A DNA stretch of 64,000 nt from Hydractinia symbiolongicarpus (GCF_029227915.1 NC_079886.1:21740501-21804500); one strand, 5' to 3'; shown: positions 11,600-26,200, counted from the stretch's first letter. Numbers and translations: made by a program. The notes: a model not told the origin generated them from the sequence alone.

Positions 11600-13936
11600 T
11601 TCTATACAACATACCCCGTCGGTCCATACTTTGTCGACAGCAAGTTCCTTTGTTTAATAAATATTTTTTCTCCTTCTTTTACTCTTGAATGCTTCGCATG
11701 AAACTGTGCATTATATGCCTTCTTCATCTTTTGCAAGTTGGTGACTTTCTCTTGCAGTCTTATGATAAGCTCCGACGTCCTTTGGGAACCACAAGGTAAG
11801 TTTCGTTCGATGCTACATTATTCTAGGACAAACATGGGCAGGATTTTCCTCCAGTCTCTATCCTTACTATGTGCTGTTGAAACTGCTTTTAAAAAAGTCT
11901 TATTGAAGCGTTCCACTTCTGTATTTCCTATCGGCCAATACGGCTGTGACTGTAAATGTTTCATTTTTTTTACTTCACAGAAATTTCCAAATTCATCGGG
12001 AGTAAAGTAGCTTCAATTATCGGTTTTCAATGTCAACTGGTAACCGATGTCGTGCAAAGAGTTCCATCATCTTGCAGATCTAAGTAATTTTCATTCTGGA
12101 TATCTAGAGTATCTGTCTATAACTTCTAGGATATTCTCTCCTGCTAGGAACAGTCCGAGCATGTCGGCATACAATGATTGCCATGGGACATCAGGCAACG
12201 GTGTTGGTCGCATAGGCTCGGTAGCAGTGCTATCTGAGACTAGCTGACATCTGTGTTTATGGTTGGACACCATACTTTTGTTCTTAATAGCTGTTTATTT
12301 TTACCATTCCTATGAATGCCAAAATCTGAGAAGCTATGATATCCGGTATTACTATTTGTGTCCCTTTCATTACCCGTTTGCCTGCACTGCATAGTGCGGT
12401 TTACTGACTCACCGGGTGTCTGTAATTTAGATAATATAAGGTCATTCTCAGTAGCTTCTTTTAATTTTTGAAGCGTCGCTGCTTGTGGTTTTGCATTTTT
12501 TTAAACAAAATTGGCGTGACACTTCTCGAATCTTTAATCTTTTCTTGCAGTACATTATTTAATAAAACATCTGCTGAATTGCCTTTACCAGGCAGGTGTC
12601 GGACCTTAAATTTAAAAGGTTGTAATTTTAACACCCATCTCTCTAAGTGTGCAGATGGTTCCCACTTGGGAGTATCAATATGCAGCAAAGGTTGATGATC
12701 AGTAAATAGTTTAAATTCAGTTTTAATGTGATTAGAACAATTGGCATCTCCATACTATTGCCAAACCTTCGCGTTCTGTTTGTAACGTCTTTCAACTCCC
12801 GCATACTCGATAACTTTGTATGTGTCATCAGGTTGCTCTTGTTTGAGAATTGCCTCTATTGAATATGGTAAGGCATCTTCTGTTAAGCTTGTCTTAGCAC
12901 TAGTGACCAATATGCCATGATGCTCGAACTGATTAACTGTCTCTTTTAGTCAGGAAATGCAATATCTGGAACCAATTCCCATAAACTTATGCTGGTACCA
13001 TTCTGAGGTTGAGGTAATTTCTAGTAATAAATGTTTGTACCGTCTAAGTTCAATTAATGTTGCAAGTGTAGTAATTGGTCTCGATCGTTTATCCAATTTA
13101 AGTTGATGATGCCGTATTTTTAAGTCTAATTTGAAAAACATTACAGCTCTATGCATTTCTTGTTTCAACTGTTCTGGCGTAGGAATATAATGACGTTCCC
13201 TTTTTATCGCTTGGTTAGCTTTTTTATATTGATGACTATTCTGATATTAGTTCCTCTAGCTAGTATTTTCCCTATAACTCTCTTTTGTAGATGGTAGGGG
13301 ACTTATTTGCTAGTTCAAGCGCATGGTACTACTAAGTCGTCTATATATAACTTCAACTTTGGAGAAAACTCATTCATTTTACTTGTAAATATATATATCT
13401 TATGAATGTTAACCAAAGAATACAAACAGTAGAATTAGAAGGTTTTAACAACAGAAAGACGATAGTCCTACAAACTTAAAGCCATAAAGTTCTCCCATAC
13501 CAAAAAAAAAAACTGTTTTATTCTCTATTAGAATGTTATCTAGTTCTGTGGCAATGTAGCTTAGTCTTCTGTCTTTGTGTCCTGAGGATACTAACCTCAA
13601 CTGGATGGCTGCTTCCTTACTGAGTAGACAACCAATTCTGTCTTTGGTTATGACATATGCTATTGTAACTAGCTTGCTATTGTCGAACGTAAGTGTTGCT
13701 GAAAATTCCCCATGAAGATCTAATGGTGTTTCTTTTGCAGTGGAACATTCAGCAGACGTAGTGTTTTTTTATCAATAAGGGTAACACTGAAGCCGGTGTC
13801 AATAAAAAATTTCCACCAATTGCTTGTTGATTTTTAGAAAAACCATGTTTGACGAATTATTGCTATGCTGAATTGTAAACAAATAGCCTTCAGGATCCTT
13901 TGAATCATCTAAGTCATTGTTTCCGTCGTTACGCAT
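11600..13936 (-). pseudogene. Degenerate Ty3/gypsy-type pol (PR-RT-RH-IN), gag absent
   Basis: Reading the minus strand, protease comes first (ATG at 13936; FFIDTGFSVTLID around 13790 with the DTG active site, entered by a frameshift). RT follows at about 13250-12950 (QAIKRERHYIPTPEQ, FFKLDLK, HHQLKLDKRSRPITT). A connection/RNase H end lies at about 12830-12540 (LERWVLKLQPFKFKVRHLPG), then integrase at 12270-11740 (PWQSLYADMLGLFLAGENIL, VIDRYSRYPE, GNTEVERFNKTF with the catalytic Glu). Stops and frameshifts interrupt every domain, and the RT palm segment with the YxDD box appears deleted. No gag or Cys-His knuckle is seen between the protease start and the right arm. Domain order and motifs identify a Ty3/gypsy lineage. 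Confidence 0.85.
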
Positions 13937-14039
13937 TGTTTTTGACAGACTTATCACTTACTACAAACAAACCGTCTGAAAATGTCAAATATTTCCAACA
14001 TTTTACTGCAGGATATGCAGTATGTCTGGCTAAAAATTC

Positions 14040-14215
14040 AAAATTCAATAAAATTCTGCATAGCAACATCAGACACTAGAAAATCATTAAACTATTAAAG
14101 ACATAACCAGTTGTATGATAAATATTATTGTATGTGTACAAATCACAAAGATTGCTCGTTTTCTTATAGTGAGAGTTAATTGAAAGTCAAAATGTAAAAA
14201 ACTAAAAGTGTCTTT
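14040..14215 (-). repeat. Right inverted arm of gypsy-like element
   Basis: The sequence 14109-14195 is the reverse complement of the arm at 11.1 kb, differing at only a few positions over 70 nt. Similarity extends to the TTTTGAC motif near 14205 and inward to about 14046. Read on the minus strand it lies just upstream of the protease start, where a 5' LTR would be. Confidence 0.75.
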
Positions 14216-17090
14216 CAGGCTAACATGATGCATATATTAAGAAATAAGAAAAAAGATAGATATGTTACCATATAGCTACTCAAGCTAGTCTTGTTTTGCA
14301 TGAACGGAAATATATAGATCATGTACTCTCGATAAAGGTGAACATAGATATTGAGGTTGACTTTTTTTTATAATGATGTGTCATATACGCTTTTTTCTAA
14401 TTTAGATTTTATGTTTGCGATGTATTTTGTATACAAGTAACAAAATGCATTAATCAAATCATCTAGGCTAGCAACTATTTGTAAACTTTAATTTGATTGA
14501 TTAAAAGAGTCATTTTTTATATTTGCTCAGTTTTTGGCTTTTTTTTTCCTTTCACGTCTCTCCAAGTTCTACAAAAGGTTGAAAAGTGTATCCGGTTCTT
14601 TGAGTACAACCAGGTAAAAAGTTCTCAGTCTGACAACTAGGACTTTAGTAAAACCCAAAGTTGTATTTTTGATTCGAAAATTAACCATTTTGAGGTTGTG
14701 GTTGTTGTGGTTGCCAGTCATTTTAGTAAATGTTTGCTTGATTAGGAAAACATTTTTTTTGTTGACGTCAGCAATAAACTATACACAAAAGCGCACATAC
14801 ATAAAAAAATATTAAGAAACTCAGAAATTTAATAATTCGTTCCCATTGTGTAGAGCCTTAAACACTAAAAAATATACTTTATCGGTTGAAAAAAGTTGGC
14901 AAAAGGTGAAGAACGAAGCAGAAGTTAAGGACCAAATCAGAGGAAATCTTTTAAATTAAAAAAGAAGTAAAAATAATTAATAAAATAGACTTATTTATAT
15001 ATATTTTTTTTGTTTTTATTGGAAGAAAAATCACCAAGAAACTATTGTGAATATTTGCCATATTTGTTTTGTTTTTTTACTAGTAGGTCGCTTTCATTTA
15101 ATATCTAGTTATCCATTTTAGATTTTACGAGAAATTATACTGTTTACACTGTACAATTACACTGTTCAAGTTGTTCTCCCCCTTGCTCTTGTTTCGTAGG
15201 GTCTCTTCTGTTCTCTTTTGTAAGATCTTTACTATAAACTTACGACCACCGACTGTGCATGCATTTTAGACAAGTCGAATCACACAGACTAGACTAATTA
15301 TGAAAAAATATTCGGTTCCGTAGTAAGTATAACATTTTTACCGAAAATTTTATCTTCATTTTTGTAGTACCTACTTCAGAATGGGGATTTCAATTCCCAA
15401 ACTAGAATCCAGAATTCAGAATAACTATTTTTAAGAGGATACCTATAAATGCTTGATAAGTGCAAATGCAGTATAAAATATGAAACTTAAAATATATTCG
15501 AAAACTCATATATTATGATTACTATAATATCTTTTCGCGCGGATGTCATGAGGTTGTCATGACGAACGTCATTTTTTTCAGGTTTTCTGTCCCTAAGGTT
15601 TTTGACAAAAGTGTGGGAATATTTAGTACAAAACCTGTCACGATTGTTTCTCAAATTTCTGACAATTTAAAGTTCCATGAATCCGTCCGACATATCACAC
15701 AATATTTCCAAATACTTTCGTGCCGCAGTTACATTTATCAACATCCCTCAGCCGAAGTGCCTCAGCATGTCATAATTTTGCAGTTTATTCTCTTGTGTTT
15801 ACCAGGTTGGTCATTTTAACATATTAATATTAAAACAATAGCAACAAGCATCAGCGGAGAAGCGCGTATTAACACGATTCCAAACTTTGAAATATATTTC
15901 GATTGGAAGGGGTGAGAAGGTCATTGATTTTTCTGCACGACATCTTTCATAACCTTATTTTTACGATGATTTGAAAAGGTTTCGTTGATATAAAACTTAA
16001 CGTTAACAGTAACAGTTTTAAATGCAGGCATTCTCAATCGAGGTGAGAGTTATTTGTTTCATTTATCATTAGTTTCTCTCTTGTTTCTTCTTTGATTGTA
16101 CAATGTACGTAAGCAAGACAGCATAATTTAAAATACTCAATAATTAAGAGAATAGCTTTTTTTTCTATCTTCTTAAAAGGACCAATTTTTTTTGTAAACA
16201 CGCTTAGTATAATTTTGCGATATGTAATCGCTGTCTGGTGTTATTTATTTACAAATATATATATATATATATATATCTCGCTAATTATTGTCAAAAAATG
16301 CGCGAATTTGTAAGTCATTTCTTTGCGTAATTGAATAAAAGTGTTTGGTATATTAGAGTAAACCTGGCAGGCGAGAAGTCTTGATTTTGGTCCATCATCT
16401 TTACTCAAACCAATAAATATAAAATATATATAGATATTTGATGTGCAAAGTTGTTAAGCGTCTGAATTTTGCATGCACGCAATGCCAGTACTGATAATAG
16501 TTTACTATTGTATTGCATGGGTATGTGGCTGCTCACACTTACTGAAGTAGGGTGTGGCCACACGCAAACTCGTGCTGTGCTTACGTTGTATCTGATACGC
16601 TATAAAATATAGAATAAACTTCAGGATACGAAGTGCTTTCCGTCTCCGTTCATGGTCGCAGTGGGTAAGATATTTCTTTTGAGATTAGCGTTTTTCAGTG
16701 TCCCTGTGTCGTGTTACCCTTGAAGCCTACAGATTCCCAAGCTTCTGCCATACCAACGCTAGCGATGTAAAGAAGGTATGCTGGCAAAATAAGTAAGACT
16801 TTCTTTTAACAGAATGAACGCTTTTTCTTCCATAAGAATATGTCTTGTAAGAATATCAGGTTGAGATTTCAGGTTACACAATTTAGAACAATAAAGAAAT
16901 AAGAATAATGATCGGGTGGTTAGAATTTTGGTAATAAAGTTTGTGGGGTTTATAAAAACAGATTATGATGCGACTTGTTAAAATTTTTACCTTTAACTAA
17001 AGCTGCCAAATTCTTACTCGGTCGGTTGTATTCCACTAATTTACTTACTTTTCATTGCATGATTTTATAGAGATGACACATCTGTACGAA
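14216..17090. other. Intergenic; AT microsatellite and candidate TATA promoter
   Basis: No protein gene is supported. An (AT)n run lies at about 16255-16277. CTATAAAATATAG near 16601 followed by a strong donor-like GTAAGA at 16669 could mark a noncoding or very short first exon, possibly of the RBMS gene downstream, but nothing links them. The frame at 15559-15819 (+) has no recognisable product. Confidence 0.4.
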
Positions 17091-17096
17091 AGCAAC

Positions 17097-17915
17097 CTCT
17101 ATCCCAGCGTTTTTTTTTGTCTCAAAGAGTACTGGGGACGAAAATGCCTTCATAAGTTGTTGTCTCGTTTTTGTTAAAAATCAAAACTTCATAATTCTAG
17201 TAGCCACTGTTACTTAAGTTTAAGGAGTTGGGGAATAGGCCCTGGGAACGTAGTTGGTAATACAATTTTTGGTCGTAGGGTGTACAATCTGTTATAGCTA
17301 ACGTTTGTTTATTTTATTGACTACTTAGTTAATTGTCATGCTGAAGTGATAGCTACAGCACGAACATTGCACGAATTTTCTTAGGAATAAGAAACTATGT
17401 AGAAACATACAGGGCCTCATCAGTCAAAAATTTAGAGTTAAAGTTAAAAAAATCTGTGAAAAACACCGATCTCTTTCCCAGAGTTTTTTTTCGCTTTGTG
17501 AATATACACAGCCACAAATCAAAAAGCCCTGGGGACAAGATTGTGAAAAACGCAACTTTTCGTGTAACTTAAGGAACGGGTAACAAAGTTACTCTTCGAT
17601 TTAGCAAAGAAGATTTTTGAGTTTCGACATGCTGAAAATTAAACGCTGCAGCTTTTTACGAATAGAATACAAACCCAGGTTATTTTTTAAAATAAAAAGA
17701 TTTTTAGCAGCGTACTAACAGCAACTCTGCCATTATGTTTAAATATATTATGAAGTAATACATTCTGCTTAATCGAAAAAGCTTTTAATGTTCAATCACC
17801 AGGTCTCTTACTTAAACCGTTAGCCGTTGTGTCCATTTTATAAAGCCTAAGAACGAGGTTGCTGTTACGTGGTTGTGATAACAACTTAAGAAAAATACCC
17901 TGGGGACGATGTTTG
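17097..17915. mobile_element. Cluster of short MITE remnants
   Basis: At least three segments end in the same terminal motif: TACTGGGGACGAAAA near 17130, AAGCCCTGGGGACAAGAT near 17525 and ATACCCTGGGGACGATG near 17897. The first two have a matching CTATCCCAG/CTTTCCCAG start 45-70 bp upstream. They belong to the family with near-complete copies at 23491 and 24285. Confidence 0.55.
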
Positions 17916-20900
17916 GGATTTAGAGGAGTAAGAAAAGGTGTCCATACAATCAGGTTTTGAGCGGATGATTGTTATCTATTACAATTCCCTCTTTATTCTC
18001 TGATTACAGTTATTAAAACTTAATCCGGGAAGAATTATCGGGTTAAAATGAATACACGGTAGAAATCTTTGATAAACAGTTATGAACTTGTTTCCATAAT
18101 AACAATATTTAAAATCGCCATGGCGATTAATTTTTTATCTAAAGGAAGACAAAATCATTTCATCATGGTTTCATTGATTAGGATTTCAGAAAAAAAGGTT
18201 TCTTTTCACCAAGCTTGTCCAAATGTTAAGGTCTTCAGGCTTATAATGGCGCGAGAAAAACTTTCTTCACTCTTCATAAAGCACACATGTCTCTGACCAC
18301 GCCTCTCGGTTTTTACATTATAAAAATAGTTTGTAAATAAGTTGTAAAGTCATCTTAAAAAACCTGGTTGTTTGTTGCTGTTAGAAATAAAGATGAAGGG
18401 ACACACAAGAAGCATATGGAAAGCATATAAACTCCTAAAAATTTAACTTCACGAATCCAAAATTAAGACATTCATGATGCAACCTGCATGAAATAAACAA
18501 ATGTTGATTTCAAAAACAGTGACCTTGACAACAATCTCAAACAATTTTGGCCCAGTGTTTTCCGGCGAAAAAGTAACAGAATAATGCAACGCGGCGAAAA
18601 TATGGGAAGGGTAATTTTCTTTCATTGTTTCGCTTTATATAATTGTTAATTCCCTTACTCAACCTACAACAAAGAAAAACTCATTCATTTCATATTTTTT
18701 TAAAGTTTAATTTTATGCAAAAAAGTGAATACTTTGAAATGTTATGAAAAAAATGTCAGAAAACTTGAAGTCACCTCCGTCAAGCTAAGAGTTACGGGTA
18801 AGTACCAGGGGGTTGTACTCGAAGTAACCTTTTCACAAAATAAGTCGGTATATTTTTTTATAAACGAAAATAACGTACTTAGTTCCCAGTTTTCAGAAAG
18901 AACATACTATTCTATTGATAGTAAGGTTCAATAAGACTATGTATAATAATAATAATAATTTAAATAAAATAAATGTTTTTGCACTGAACGAACAATATAA
19001 TTAAGTTCTTTTAAGTAACGCGATATGCTAATAAAAATTAACAATCGAAAATTCTTTTTAAATTCCCGCTTTTTTGTATTCACATAATTAACGAGGCGTC
19101 CGGATGATATTATTGCTGGCCCGGTGTATTTTTTTTAACATACATTTGAATGAAAATAAAAGTGTGTACTGTTAGGTGGCCATGTAATGAAAACATAAAA
19201 ATTAACCGAGTAAGATAAGTAAAGAACGTGTTTAGAACAGGTTCAGTTTACTGCGAGATTTTTAAAAAGTTTTTATTTTTATAGATATATAAATAGAACA
19301 TAAATAAAGTGAAATTATATAGATAATATACTACACGAAAGAGGTTTAGACAAATCAGAAGAAAGGCTGTATGGAAATATTATGGTCCAGGTATGTAAGA
19401 AAACCTAATTTATACGTGTATGTAGAGCAAAATTTGTAATAAAAGCCACATGATGTTTTACTCTGAAGTTTGCCTATGTTCCTCTCAGACATGTCAAAAT
19501 TGTCTAATGAACTTCCTGGCTTAGTTTAACTCCAATTATTTTAATTTATACGTCATTTAAAAATAAGAATTTGATAATCTTATGAGTCCGTAGATGTAGT
19601 TTTTTTATGATTATGGTTATTATTTGTTTTGTTTTCATACAAGTTGAAATTGATCTCCTGATCCAAAACTTTCAAAAACAAAAAAAAAACGAACTATTTT
19701 TAAACTAAGAAAATAGAGAATTTTTATAAGAACACTATTTTCCCAATTTTTATCCCACGCTGAAAGCGAACTTTTAGATTTAATTTTTGTTTCATTATTA
19801 CAAGAAGTTTCTAAAGTTCAAACTTAGAATACCGAACTATACTAAAAACATAAAAATATTATAATTTTGACATAAAAACTGTTTCTGATAAAGTAAACTT
19901 TTTTATGTATAAGAAAGGAGAAAGGGTATTAATTTACAAATACACTTTAAAATATTTGGAACGATTCCTATTTAAAAATGTTGTCAATCTTTCAAAGTAC
20001 TCATATTCTAATTTATCACTCTCCACCTCAGATGCTGCTTTATAAGTTTTTATAACAGAGTAACACATCTGTAATAGAGAACCTGGACTAAAAATGGTCC
20101 ACATATGGATCATATACGGAATTTTTAAATTATATCTTTGAAAACGTCGAAAAATTCTGAAAACTTTTTTCCCTTTTGTTTAAGATTGTGACTAAAATTT
20201 TAATTGTGTTTTTGTATTTATTGATTTTTTACGAAAACAAAAAACACAAAAAGATAAAATTTTATTTACAAAATTATATAGGCTTCACTGTTGTTGAAGG
20301 TTAAACAATAAAATTGCTTTTAAAAACAAAAATATAGTAAAATATATAAAAATATATAAAATACTGATTTAGAAAATTAAAATTTCTGATGAATTGAGAA
20401 AAAATATATCGCAATCATTTTATAGTATACAATATTAATGATAGATTAAGTATAGCATGACAAAATTTCACAATGGTCATGTACCATATCTTCGCAACGG
20501 TTTTATGCAAAATAATGATGGAATTAGGAAATATAATTCTATACCCCCTGAATGATGCCAAATATAATTAAACCTCGTATTTGATACGTTATATGACAGG
20601 AGGTATTACTTACTATGTGGTTTCTAAAAACAAAAGTGAAAGTTTAACTTTAATTCCAAGAAAAAGCAATTCTTGAAAAACAAGGTAGTGTATATTTATA
20701 TTTTGAAGTTTTTGTAAACTTAATTAAGCTTGTAATTAAGCCTGGTATTATAACGAATAAAAAATGAAATAAGAAAACATAGGATGAATTTAACATGAAA
20801 TAGGGCTGATAAATAGTCAAATAATTTTTAAAATATTTCGGATTAATTCTCTTTCTTTGTGATTATTTAATTTGATGATGATTCTCTTGAAGGCTTGTCA

Positions 20901-23229
20901 ACTTAAAAATTATTACGAAGAAAATTTATAAAACAGTTCATTCTACAAGAACAAAAGTTACATTGAAACTTAGAAGGCCTTTTGTACAACTTTTATGACA
21001 TTGATGGACTTCTTTTCAATATTATTCTTTGACGTTTTTACTTATCTTTATTTATATTTCAAGCAGTTGTTCATATTTATTTTATTTTTTGACACGTGTG
21101 TCATTTTAAAGAAAGTATTTAAGCTGACCAGCTTTCCCAATTAAAATAGTTTTTAAATTAAGTTTGAAAGTTTAAATTGTTATACCTATGAAAACAAAAA
21201 TTAAATATCGAAGTATCAACAAATACAATGGATATACTGTTGATTTTTGTGTTTTGAAAGTAATAATTTATCTTTAAAATCACAAGGATTGTTTCAAACA
21301 AACTTCTATATTTCCTTTTAAAGATTACTTATTCTGAAGTAAGTAGAATTATGTATTCAAAACAAAAGGGTTGAATTACAAAAAAGTCCGCCCTCAACAG
21401 CCGATGGCTCTTGGCCAAGGCGTTTTCATTCCCAGACACGTTTAAATTTTAATTGAGGTTGGATGCACCTAATTTTTTTACCTTGACCGTTTTTATCAGT
21501 ATTAATTTGTGCCAAAATCTCAGCATTAAAGTTCTCATAAGCTAGATTCTTAAACATAAAGTTGCTTTACAAGTTGAAAACATGTGTTCTAGAGGCTTGG
21601 GTATACTTTTATTGAGCATAGACTTTTTGTCGTGTGGGTACAGACATTTTCTCCTGTACTTTCTGACTTAAAATAAAAACATCTTGCAAAGCGTGAATTA
21701 TATTTATCAAGAAATAGGAACTAAGTAAGCATTTCCGTTTTTAAACTTCTGACTGTGCCGTAATAATAAATTTGAAAAACATATTTTAGGCGCACGTGTT
21801 CGAGATAATTAAAAGATTTACAGCCAGAAAGCGAATACTTGAATTCAAACTATTTGTTTCATCTCTTTTTTATTTTAATAGTATGCCACGTCTTGCGTTT
21901 AAACGCAAATGGTAGAGCCTAAAAGGCTTGCAAAACGTATATTAACATTCTCAAGCTCAAACAAAAGAATTAATTCTAAAACAAAACAATCAACGTGATT
22001 GGTTAAAACACATGTTCTTTTAACAATAAACTTGAACATGATTGGTTTAAATAACATGTTATTTTCTTTTCAGTATTTAATCACGCTATAGATGCACCGG
22101 TGTGTTAGAATTTGATCCGGCCATTAAGTTCACGAGAAAGTTGTTCACAATAAAAAGAGTTCTGCACAGAAACTGTACCGAAGAAGAAAAAAATCATGGC
22201 ATCTACTCTGAGTAGAACTCAGTGGCACTGAGCAGGGAACACTGAGTTACACATTTACCACGAAAATGTTCTTTTTATATTTTATCTTAAATAAAAATTT
22301 TTAAAAAGAGCGTTTAGCCCATGCGGTATTTTTATTGACATTCCACACTTACTAGTAATGAAGTAAACTCGAATCATTAAGTGTTGTTAAGAAAAACAGT
22401 TAAAAACAGAAGCAAAACACGAAGAAAATAATATTGATTCTATTTAGGGGAAAACAAAAATATAAAGTCTTAAGTGACGATAAATAAGGGTGTCAAATAA
22501 CAGTACAGGTCAAAACATTTCATCCAAGAAAAAAAATATTAAGTTGATAAATTTTAAAACTGAAACATATATTTGATTACTAATAAACCAATCAAAAGTA
22601 AAAGGAGATTTGGTGACGAGTTTGTTATTTTGATTTATTTGATACATCGGCTTAGCACAAAGCGATCTACATCACTTGCATAGTGTACTGATAACATCTG
22701 TTTCTGTTGGCTAATCAGCCTAAGCTTGTCATCAAATTACTGCACCACTAAGTTGTTATTTATGACAAGTCTACTATTTCATACCTATCTAATCTAACCG
22801 AGAAATAAAGAGGTAATTTGGGTATTAGATTAGGTAGTGGCATGGACAATAGGTTACTCTATATGCCGTGCACATTCTACGCAAATCTTTCATAACAAGG
22901 CGTTTCTGTTTTACTGTTTCATGTTTGATGTCTCACACAAACCATTAATTGTGTCTCACGCGATGATATCACAACGACGTAATTCTCTGCTTAAAAATTT
23001 GAAATATTTCTCTCTACATGCACGATCAAGTTCTTTAAATGACATGTTTATGTGAACGTATGTTAATACTTTAAAGAAACATATACATGGTCGTTCAGCA
23101 AATATATTTCAGTAGGGGTTGGGAACAAAGTTGTATCGAACCACGTTTAACATCTGTGTATAAAAGACATGTTGTATAATTTCTTATAACCTGATCAGAA
23201 CTCTCAAAAATTTTCATCACTTTGTTTAG
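17916..23229. other. Intergenic, upstream of RBMS gene
   Basis: Very AT-rich with no convincing coding exon. Two reverse CCAAT boxes (GATTGGTT) about 40 bp apart at 22.0 kb precede a less AT-rich stretch at 22080-22200 that could be promoter and 5'UTR of the RBMS gene. An ATG there (22197) opens only a 12-codon frame. Confidence 0.4.
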
Positions 23230-26200
23230 ACATCATTAAATGAAACACGGTACCCTGTGGAAACAATAAAAGGACAGGCGGAACCGGATGCTTCTTCCCC
23301 GAGTGATAAGAACATGATCAATGGGAGTATCATTGATTTAAAGAAACCTGCCAAAACTCGGGGGGAGACAGAGTATTGGCGCCACAGTCCTGAACTGGAC
23401 ACCAACGAAAATATGAACAAATTAAACAATGATAAAGACGAAATAAACGATGCTAAGAATGATAAAATTGAGCGAAAGGTAACATCCTATAACCTTGTCC
23501 CCAAAGCTTTTTAGGCGTTTTATATTAATATTTGCGTTCTAATATAAAAAGCCTGAGAAGCCCCGGTGACGAGTTTGAGTATATATGAATTCGTCTTCCA
23601 GAAATTTCATTAGTCACATTAAAGCTAATTTTGCCCCTAAAATAATTTTTCTTCAAATTATAATATGGTCAACTTTGACGTCTGATTGGCTGATGTTAGG
23701 GATTTTTTTACTCTTCAGATATGTATGAATATATATATTTTGAAATTATAAAACGGCTTTTTTTTCGGCTGTCTTGTATCGTTATGAGCATGTAGAACAT
23801 AGTTTAATTATTTTTTTGTTGTGCACCCAGTGTGTGTGTGACACTAAAATATGCAGCGCTGGGTGCCACTAATTCACACATGATACACGTACAAAACATC
23901 TTATGTATTTCTTTATAAAATTGTTGTGTTTATTCTATGTTATTCTAATAAGAGTTTCCTGCCTGCTTAATTAGGTAATAATAAAATGTTGTTGAATATG
24001 TTTTTAATTACACTGCAATCAACGTATTGTGGAAGACCTCATCTTGCTAATGTATTTGCAACGAACAAAAGCTCCAATTATGAATTTATCATACCACACA
24101 TACCCACGTTAATTACTCTTCATTAGCTCATATTAATTAGAAGATTTAACTGATTTAATTATAGAATTTATACCTGGTTTCCATATGCTATGGTTTATGT
24201 ACTGGTTTCCACACATAATTAATCGGGAAAAACTATTAAATAAGCTAAGCTTTTTTAATGTCGAGTAGCAGGTATGGAAAAACATCCTCGACCCCAGGGT
24301 CTCTCCCTCCCGAAGCCGTTATTACGAAACGAGCAACTAATTAACCAAAAAAGGCAAAATGCCTTGGGAATGAGGTTCATAGAAAGACCCATCACCTTCA
24401 AATAATACAAAAATTTAATGGAGGCAAATTTTTTTTAATTAGAAAACTTTTAATCAGGCTGTTGTTATTAAACGATATACAACACCGGATGACGGGGTTA
24501 AGGTTAGGATATCTCCAAAATATTTGATGCGACTGAAAATCAACCAAAGCTTACCAGAAGCTGTCATATTTTTTACTCTTATCTTGCTTGTGTGGCTTCA
24601 AAGATCTGTTAGTTTTATTAAGTTGTCTTTTTTATTAACTCTTTGTCGAGTGGAAGTGAATTTTTCACACCCAGTTAGCCAAAACACCACGAAAACCAGC
24701 AAAGAGCGACTTTTACACATTCGCAGACTGACTTTCGTCAGCAATTTTAAAGTATTGAACTCCCTGGTAGAACACCATGGAAAATTACATCATTGGCCAA
24801 AAATAAAAATGACCTTATTTAAATACATAGCTAGTGACGTTGTGTTTAATTAGACTGTATGAGCTATAACCTGCTGTATCTTTTTACGTTTTTCCGACCG
24901 ACCCTAATCTGTTTTTTGCATTTGCCTATTTTTTAGCAGTTGTGTTGTTAAAGTTAATGTCTAAATAAGGAAGCTGGTTTCCTTAAACTTTTAATACCCG
25001 AATTTTGTTCGGTTAGAAAATAACCCTAATCCCCGAACCTCGAGTGTTCTTTTCACACGAGTACGCGTTATCGAATCAATTACAAACTGTACTCGATTGG
25101 TCAGATTTTGTCTCTGTCCGTCATACGCGACGAAGAGAAACAACCTTAATAATATCAACAAGAAATACCCAAAACACAACACAGGATGTTTTATAATAAC
25201 CTTGGAAACACTTACATCTAAACTGTACCCGCGTTGTTTTGGTAACACAGGAAATACCATAATTTATGATATATAACTTATATACATCTTTCCTTGGGTA
25301 ATCCAATTTTGTTTCTTAAAAAAAAATTGCATCACAATTTTGACTTGGGAACCCAACGTTGTATATAATTTAAACAGATATCCTTAACAGATAAGAAGCT
25401 CACTGACTTAAGTAAAAGTAAAGACAACAAACAAAAAACCCAAATCCGTTCAATCGTGGTACAACTAAACCATTCAGTTTAATCTTAGCACAACCAAACA
25501 ACTATGTTCAATATTGGTACAGCTTTATTACTTGATTAAATAAAAAAAAAAAGAAAAGAATTATCCAATAAAATTTTGTGCGTCGGTTTCATTTATGAGT
25601 TACTAGACTGAAAAAGATCTAAAAAATGAAGAGTATTATACGAATTGAGATTAGACATTTTAGAAAGATAAACAATGTTTTAGAGCCCTTGTACTAGTAT
25701 CGAAGAATTTTTTAGACTGAGCTAAGGTAAGTACTATTTATCAAAACTTGAAATCGACACTTCGTGAAGAAAAGACCGATCAGCGGGTATATAAACAAAA
25801 ACTTTTCTGAATATAAAATACGGTTAAAATCCGTTTAGTTGCGTGTTTTTGTCTAATGATATAGTATCTATCTGAAGTTTGCAAAATGAACTGCTAACAT
25901 CTGACAGACGATCCAATTTATCTCTTTAATAACTGCCGTATTCTGTCTGTCTGTTTGTGCACGAGAAAAAGCCATGTTACGGAAACACTGAATGCGATTA
26001 ATAAAGGACGGGTGAAACCGTTGATTTGTCTACGGGCTACCGACTATCTATGCTAAAACTGTATATGTCTGTCTGTCTGTCACGCAAAGTAATAATCGCA
26101 GTAACGAGACACACGAAATGCATTTAATAAGGGACGGGCGAACCCATGGATTTATCAACGGGTTAACGACTAATGTAATTAGAAATCTCATACTAATTAA

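Noticed and set aside
24524-24853. 109-codon frame inside an RBMS intron
   Set aside because: Lacks a proper start context, no similarity recognised, and next to a MITE.
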